This document shows positions 57,676 to 64,000 of a stretch of DNA of 64,000 nt, in pieces. Origin of the DNA: Mercenaria mercenaria (Eukaryota; Mollusca; Bivalvia; Venerida; Veneridae); assembly GCF_021730395.1 (NCBI RefSeq), contig NC_069365.1, positions 25,637,501 through 25,701,500 of the forward strand. Direction: 5' to 3'. Made by a program: the position numbers and the translations under genes. Below the pieces are notes generated by a model, which worked only from the letters and a program-made list of their open reading frames with translations, was not told the origin of the DNA and made no database searches. The first letter of the stretch is position 1, and the number at the start of each line of letters is the position of its first letter.

Positions 57676-59286
57676 AACAAGAGGACCATGATGGTCCTGA
57701 ATCGCTCACCTCTTTCCACACGACCTATTTTTGAGTATGATGTCGTTTTTTCTATTATTTGACATAGTGACCTAGTTTTTGAGCTCATGTGACCCAGTTT
57801 TGAACCTGACCTAGATATTATCAAGATAAAAATTCTGACCAATTTTCATGAAGTTCCGTTGAAAAATATGGTCTCTAGAGAGGTCACAAGGTTTTTCTAT
57901 TATTTGACCTACTGACCTAGTTTTCGAAGGTACGTGACCCTGTTTTGAACTTTACCTAGATATCATCAAGGTGAACATTCTCACTAATTTTCATGAAGAT
58001 CTCATGAAAAATATGGCCTCTAGAGAGGTCACAAAGTTTTTCTATTTTTATATCTACTGGCCTAGTTTTTGACCGCACGTGACCCAGTTTCGAAACTGAC
58101 CTAGATATCATCAAGGTGAACATTCAGATCTATTTTCATGAAGATCCATTGAAAAATATGGCCTCTAGAGAGGTCAAAAGATTTTTCTAATTTTAGACCT
58201 ACTGACCTAGTTTTTGACCGCAGTTGACACAGTTTCGAACTTGACCTAGATATCATCAAGATGAACATTCTGACCAACTTTCATGAAGATCTTATGACAT
58301 ATATGGCCTCTAGGGAGGTCACAAGGTTTTTCTATTTTTAAACCTACTGACCTAGTTTTTGAGGGCACGTGACCCACTTTCATACTTGACCTAGATATCA
58401 TCAAGATGAACATTCAGACCAATTTTCATACAGATCCCATAAAAAAAATATGGCCTCTAGAGAGGTCACAAGGTTTTTCTATTATTTGACCTACTGACCT
58501 AGTTTTTGAAGGCACGTGACCCACTTTCGAACTTGACCTAGATATCATCAAGATGAACATTCTGACCAATTTTCATGAAGATCTCATGAAATATATGGCC
58601 TCTAGAGAGGTCACAAGGTTTTTCTATTTTTAAACCTACTGACCTAGTTTTTGACCGCACATGACCCAGTTTCGAACTTGACCTAGATATCATCAAGATG
58701 AACATTCTGACCAACTTTCATACAGATCCCATGAAAAATATGGCCTTTAGAGAGGTCACAAGGTTTTTCTATTATTTGACCTATTGACCTAGTTTTTGAT
58801 GGCACGTGACCCAGTTTCGAACTTGACCTAGATATCATCAAGGTGAACGTTCTGACCAATTTTCATGAAGATCTTGTGAAATATATGGCCTCTAGAGAGG
58901 TCACAAGGTTTTTCTATTTTTAGACCTACTGACCTAGTTTTTGACGGCACGTAACCCAGTTTCGAACTTGACCTAGATATCATCAAGGTGAACATTCTGA
59001 CCAATTTTCATGAAGATCTTATGACATATATGGCCTCTAGAGAGGTCACATGGTTTTTCTATTTTTAGACCTACTGACCTAGTTTTTGACGGCACGTGAC
59101 CCAGTTTCGAACTTGACCTAGATATCATCAAGATGAACATTCAGACCAATTTTCATAAAGATCCCACAAAAAATGTGACCTCTAGAGTGGTCACAAGCAA
59201 AGTTTACGGACGCACGGACTGACGGACGGACGACGGACGCTGCGCGATCACAAAAGCTCACCTTGTCACTTTGTGACAGGTGAGCT
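57676..59286 (-). mobile_element. Pearl-like element, AGCTCACC type, minus orientation, about nine cores
   Basis: The left end (minus-strand 3' end) is GGACCATCATGGTCC then TCTTGT; the right end is the perfect AGCTCACC palindrome (59255-59286), preceded by an ACGG/ACGC tract (59210-59237). Cores of about 145 bp match those at 49939 (read here as GACCTAGATATCATCAAG, AATATGGCCTCTAGAGAGGT). Opposite orientation to the 49939 copy, 7.7 kb away. Confidence 0.8.
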
Positions 59287-59329
59287 AAAAACGTAACCAA
59301 ATCGGGACGACAATGCCGACACATGGATG

Positions 59330-59372
59330 CGTCCAATAGCTCTACCTATTCTTTGAATAACTGAGCTAAAAA
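59330..59372 (-). mobile_element. Short 5' end fragment of an AGCTCGAC-type element
   Basis: Minus strand TTTTTAGCTCAGTTATTCAA, AGAATAGGTAGAGCTATTGG, only the terminal palindrome region. Confidence 0.5.
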
Positions 59373-62030
59373 TGGGATACTGGATGACAGACACAGCATC
59401 ACCACAATAACTTACCCTGAAGCTTTGGTTCAGGTGTGCTAAAAAGTAATAAGAAACTTCAGCAATTCAACATTTTAATGTGACAAATATTTTTCATTTG
59501 TAATAAAATTTAAAGTTAAACATGTTCAACATTAATTATATATGACAAACTACAATGTTAATGAAAAATGTGTAAAATGCAAGGAAAAAGCAATACCAAC
59601 ACACTCGCACAATCTAGGATTTCTATAACATGACTACCGTCCATGATCAAGCTGGTATATCTCTCACCCAGAAACAACCAACACTGCAACTTATCATCAA
59701 GAGCAATCAAAAAATGATGGCTGGTTTCAAGTCAGAAGTATACAGTTAAACAATTACTAATAAGCTAGAACAAGAGTCAAACACAAATGAGACAGCCAAG
59801 GTGACAATTTATCAAAATAACTAATTCAGTCATTCTACCAACTGTGTTACTATATAAATCCATTCCAAGCAAAAACAAACAGCACAATTACCACTAGTAT
59901 ACATGATATTAAATAACATCACACTGAAAACAGGAGATTACAATCTGACCCTTTCTACTAATTTCAAACAAAGAATCTCTTGTAACCTGACCATTTTGCT
60001 TCCTACCTTGTATACATGATATCAGTTTGACTCCTGCAATCATCACAAGCAGCCTTAAAAACAGAAACCAGCAGCACAATCACTCACAAAACAACAAACA
60101 CAAATCGTAAGTCTAGCCATAATTGTGCCAAACCAAAAGGGAGAAACAGCAGGTCAAACCTCAGTTTAAACCGTAAATACATGGTTGTACCATGAAATTC
60201 CCCAGCAACTGACAATGCTTTGGTTAGATTAAGTCAGTACAAACACCAAATGACATGTGTACAAACAAAATGACTTTTTTACAATGTCAACTTAATCAAA
60301 GCTTGAACACTTGCCACCATAAACCACAAGCAATATGCCAATCTGTGAGATTATTTAAAACTTATCATTATTATTATTATTATTATTATTTACCAGATTT
60401 TTATAGCGCTCTTTTCATCTATAAAATAAACGTTCAAAAGCGCAGCGTTTATCATGCTATCTTTGAATAACTATATGACCAAACGTAAGTTTTTTAAAAT
60501 TCTGACACTGATTTTCTGCTCATTTGAGAACACTAGGTACATTCGAAGTTGGAAGTATGGTAAACTTCCACATTTACAGCACAGAAGACATGAGAGGTGT
60601 TGCACATTTCATTACCTATCGTGAGAACCGATACAATCAAACAAAGTTTTCAATAATTTGAACTTTTATAAATTTCAATGGAAACAGCCAAACTATGAAA
60701 TGTTTTATTTTAAAATGTAACAAGACATTTTGAGATAGCAGAAAGAATAAGTGACAGCACTAAGAAGAAGAAATATCTGGGAATCTGGGATAATATTTAC
60801 ATTTTATAGCTGTTTTAGTAAAAGTAGTCCTGATCAAATTTACAATGTACTGGTAAGATACTGTACTATAGAACAATCATGAATGTAAATATAACTATTT
60901 TGCCAGTGTATGTGGTAAGTAATTAGTTTCATTTAATTTTACAATCAAGACACTGAGAGTTACCTAAAGATGCTGTAAATTTTTTATTACGTTCATAGAC
61001 TTTAGTGAAAAGATTAGAAAATTAAAGAGCAGTGAAAACTACACCTTTTCCTATTCCAGCAAGAGAACATGGTAATATCATAAAATATGTATAACATGAC
61101 AATCACTGTACTAGGCTTAATAGATAAAAGCCTATAGAAAGCATAGGTCAGTGCTAGGTGAAGGTTTATACAAACATGAGATGAAAATGAATATTTACAT
61201 GAACATGTAATATTAAACACAGATCAATTTTTGGTCTGCAACAATTTACAGGAACAAAATATACATAAATATTCATAAACAATATACACAGAACAATAAA
61301 AACATGACTGGTTGAGATAAATTGCATTGTATGAATGTTTGATATAACAACAATTGGTCCACATGGCATAGTTATACAATGTGTGTGTATTTACATCATT
61401 AAGATGAAAAAAAAAACTTTTGAAATTAAGTAATTGCACTGACCTTTGACAGTGTTTCAAATTGCAGGGAGGCTGACATAAGTTATAACTTTTAAAAATG
61501 AACAATTTTTGAGATCACATGTTATTCTTGTAACTATCTAAAAATATTTTTTTCCTTTTAGAGATTTCATAATAGCTTAAATACATGCACATCTTGCATT
61601 TTCATCTGTGAGAAAATTTTCAATTTGATGAGTCAACAAAAGCTATCTAACATTCAATTTTCAAGGGCATTTTCATCCTGAAATGCACATTACATTACGA
61701 ACTTATTCTGAACTATTACTTTACAATAATTTTGGCTTAAAACTTTTAGATGTTGGAATAAAAATGTACACAAATGCAGAGTTCAACGTAATTATGTCAA
61801 ACTATTTAAATAAAATACTATCTAAACAGAACCACAGTTGAAGAAAATACTTAATATGTTATTGAAAAGAAGAAATTGTGCAACATCAGCTCAGTAATAT
61901 CTATATTTATATATGAACCTCTGTACATGTATACACATATCTGGGACACTATATTTGAAAAAATATATATAACATAACTTTTTGTTTGTGCATGCTAATG
62001 AACCATAACAATGTGGCATTTTTGAAGAAA
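59373..62030. other. No gene recognised; AT-rich with an ATT microsatellite
   Basis: About 2.6 kb without exon-like open frames. The (ATT)n tract is at 60366-60391. The composition could suit a long 3' UTR of a minus-strand gene lying to the right, but no poly(A) signal or exon supports this. Minus-strand frames at 61014-61505 lack domains. Confidence 0.4.
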
Positions 62031-62034
62031 ATAA

Positions 62035-62760
62035 TTATGTCTCTTTGTAAAACAAATATGCTCCCCAAGGTAGCTTGTCTGGCAGCAACTATGTGCAGGA
62101 CTTTTAATCTCTAGTCGGTTCTGACCTTCAACTTTGACCCAATAACCCTCAAAAATATAGAAGTCATCAGCTGACCCTAGACAATCATCCTACTAGTATA
62201 TTTTCATGGGTCAGAGCATTCCCAAGCTTTATATCCATTTTAAACTGGCCATGATCTCTGTCCTACTGATGCTCAAACTACAGCAGATATCTACAACCAT
62301 GCTATAAAGTTTAATGGCCACAGGTCTAAGTATTCTTAAGGTATTTATAAGGAACAATTTTAAGTATCAAGGATACTGTGACCTACAACATGGTCATTAA
62401 CTAACCAAAGGCAACTATCCTACAAAGTGTGTCAATCCTAGGCCAATGTTCTCTCTATTTATTGATAGAAACTATTTTCATTCTCAATGTCACTGTTACC
62501 TTGACTCCGGATTCCCTAAAATTGTAGGGGTAATCTACTGAATAAGGACAATAATGCTATTGAGTTGGATGGTTGCAGGCGCAAGTGTTATCTAGCTACT
62601 GACCAGAAACCATATTTAGTCCAACTTCCACTTTGGCCTTTGACAAACTGACCCCATATAGAAAGAATTCAGTAACCACAAACAATCATCTTGTGAAGCT
62701 TGCCAGTCTAAAGCCAAGGCATACTCAAGAATCAGAACAAGACTGTCTGACCACTGGCAG
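62035..62760 (-). mobile_element. Old degenerate copy of the Helitron-like CTAG family
   Basis: ATGTCTCTTTGTAAAACAAA and TATGCTCCCCAAGG resemble the 3' end seen at 48259. Diverged cores follow (GACAATCATCCTACTAG, CCTTTGACAAACTGACCCCA, GTCATCAGCTGACC). Much older than the 48259 copy. Confidence 0.5.
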
Positions 62761-63033
62761 ATCAACCAGTTCCATCAGTAACTGACAACTTACCAATATT
62801 AATCTCATCTTAAGGATGTAACAATTGGTAGTCAACTCCAACATATTTATATGTACAACAAGTCAAATATGCCATCTAAAAAGCTGGTCCTGCAAATTTA
62901 AAGCCAGTGGTTTGGGTTTCATAATACTATTTATCCAAACAAAATGTTTTCTCTTGTAAATTTGTAGGATTAATAAGAGATAAAGGATTGTACATGAAGT
63001 AAAGTTTTACAATGTTAACAGTATATAATGATA

Positions 63034-63270
63034 TGAGCCGTGCCATGGGAAAACCAACATAGTGGCTTTGCGACCAGCATGGATCCAGACCAGCCTGCGC
63101 ATCCGCGCAGTCTGGTCAGGATCCATGCTGTTTGCTAACGGTTTCTCCAATCCCAATAGGCTTTAAAAGCGAACAGCATGGATCCTGACCAGACTGCGCG
63201 GATGCGCAGGCTGGTCTGGATCCATGCTGGTCGCAAAGCCACTATGTTGGTTTTCTCATGGCACGGCTCA
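63034..63270. mobile_element. Palindromic MITE, TA target, copy 4 (237 bp)
   Basis: TGAGCCGTGCCATGGGAAAA to TTTTCTCATGGCACGGCTCA, flanked by TA (63032-63033, 63271-63272). Same length and near-identical to the 11369 and 16776 copies. Confidence 0.88.
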
Positions 63271-63444
63271 TACACAGGAAATACTGTAATCAGTATTAAA
63301 CTACATTTATGTATAGTCAACTATCAAAAACTATATTATACCAATTTTTCTATTTAACTTTCCTCTCACTTACAGCAAAAATCAGACTCAAGCAAAGTCC
63401 CATATCAAACTTTCAACATATTCTATCCAATCACTCCACTAACT

Positions 63445-64000
63445 AACAAGAGGGCCAAGATGGCCCTAGGTCGGTCACCTGAGAAACACACCATAACAGT
63501 GTAAACTTGTTTGATCTAGTGATTTCATGGAAAAAAAATATTCTGACCAATTATCATTAAAATTGGGGCAAAAATCTTGAGTATAAACAAGTATTTTCTT
63601 TGATTTGACCTAGTGACCTAGTTTTTAACCCCAGATGACCTATATTCAAACTTGACCTAGATTTCATCAAGGCTATCATTCTGATCAAATTTCATGAAGA
63701 TCAACTGAAAAATACAGCCTCTATCACAGACACGAGGTTTTTCTTTTATTTAACTTAGTGACCTACTTCTTGAACCTAGATGACCCATATTCAAATACTA
63801 CCTGGATTTCATCAAGGAAATCATTCTGACTTAATTTCAGGAAGATCAATTGAAAAATACAGCCTCTATCGCATACACAAGGTTTTTCTTTGATTTGACC
63901 TAGTGACCTACTTTTTGACCCAAGATGATCCATATTTGAAATGGACCTAGATTTCATCAAAGCAATCATTCTGGCCAAATTTCATGAAGATCAATTGAAA
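63445..64000 (-). mobile_element. Pearl-like element, minus orientation, running off the window
   Basis: The left end on the minus strand is AGGGCCATCTTGGCCCT then CTTGTT, after GGTGACCGACCT. At least three cores of about 145-150 bp follow (GACCTAGTGACCTA, TTCATGAAGATCAATTGAAA, ATTTCATCAAGGCAATCAT). The 5' palindrome lies beyond 64000. Confidence 0.7.

Noticed and set aside
59373-62030. Minus-strand gene or its 3' UTR
   Set aside because: Composition alone suggests it; no exon, splice site pair or convincing poly(A) signal was found.

Overview
This is a eukaryotic window of about 64 kb from an AT-rich, intron-rich genome crowded with repeats. It is most probably a marine bivalve mollusc, perhaps a venerid-type clam. 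Two things point there: intron-split animal genes (UBE3A-type HECT ligase, nucleoporin Nup54, TRIM ligase), and dense 'pearl-like' elements built from a terminal palindrome, a GTCC/ACGG microsatellite and 140-165 bp tandem cores, a structure known from bivalves. The species call is inference.

Layout. 0-11.2 kb: last three exons of a UBE3A-like HECT E3 ligase (+), whose penultimate intron was inflated by a 43-bp minisatellite, a hAT transposon (8-bp target duplication) carrying a nested pearl-like element, and another pearl-like element. 11.2-30.6 kb: intergenic, with palindromic TA-target MITEs, long core arrays, SINE pieces, and a LINE graveyard in which a young Ty3/Gypsy element (4738-9802 of the 20-30 kb stretch, i.e. 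24738-29802) sits inside the reverse transcriptase ORF of a LINE. 30.9-43.5 kb: complete Nup54 in ten coding exons (541 codons); intron 1 holds a 3.5-kb DNA element with two further elements nested in it. 43.5-52.7 kb: intergenic, with a TA-flanked transposon and several core arrays. 52.7-56.1 kb: complete three-exon TRIM gene (824 codons). 56.1-64 kb: further pearl-like elements, a MITE and long stretches without recognised genes.

The three host genes are all on the + strand and have unrelated housekeeping or ubiquitin roles; I see no operon or shared pathway beyond two of them being E3 ligases. The unusual content is repetitive. The many tandem-core elements appear to use two distinct terminal syntaxes: TGTCTCCC...CTAG flanked by A and T, and AGCYC palindrome...palindrome-CTTGT flanked by T and T. 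Their cores nevertheless share recognisable motifs. Separately, two host genes have minisatellites whose unit contains the gene's own 5' splice site. All calls come from reading the sequence; no database search was run.
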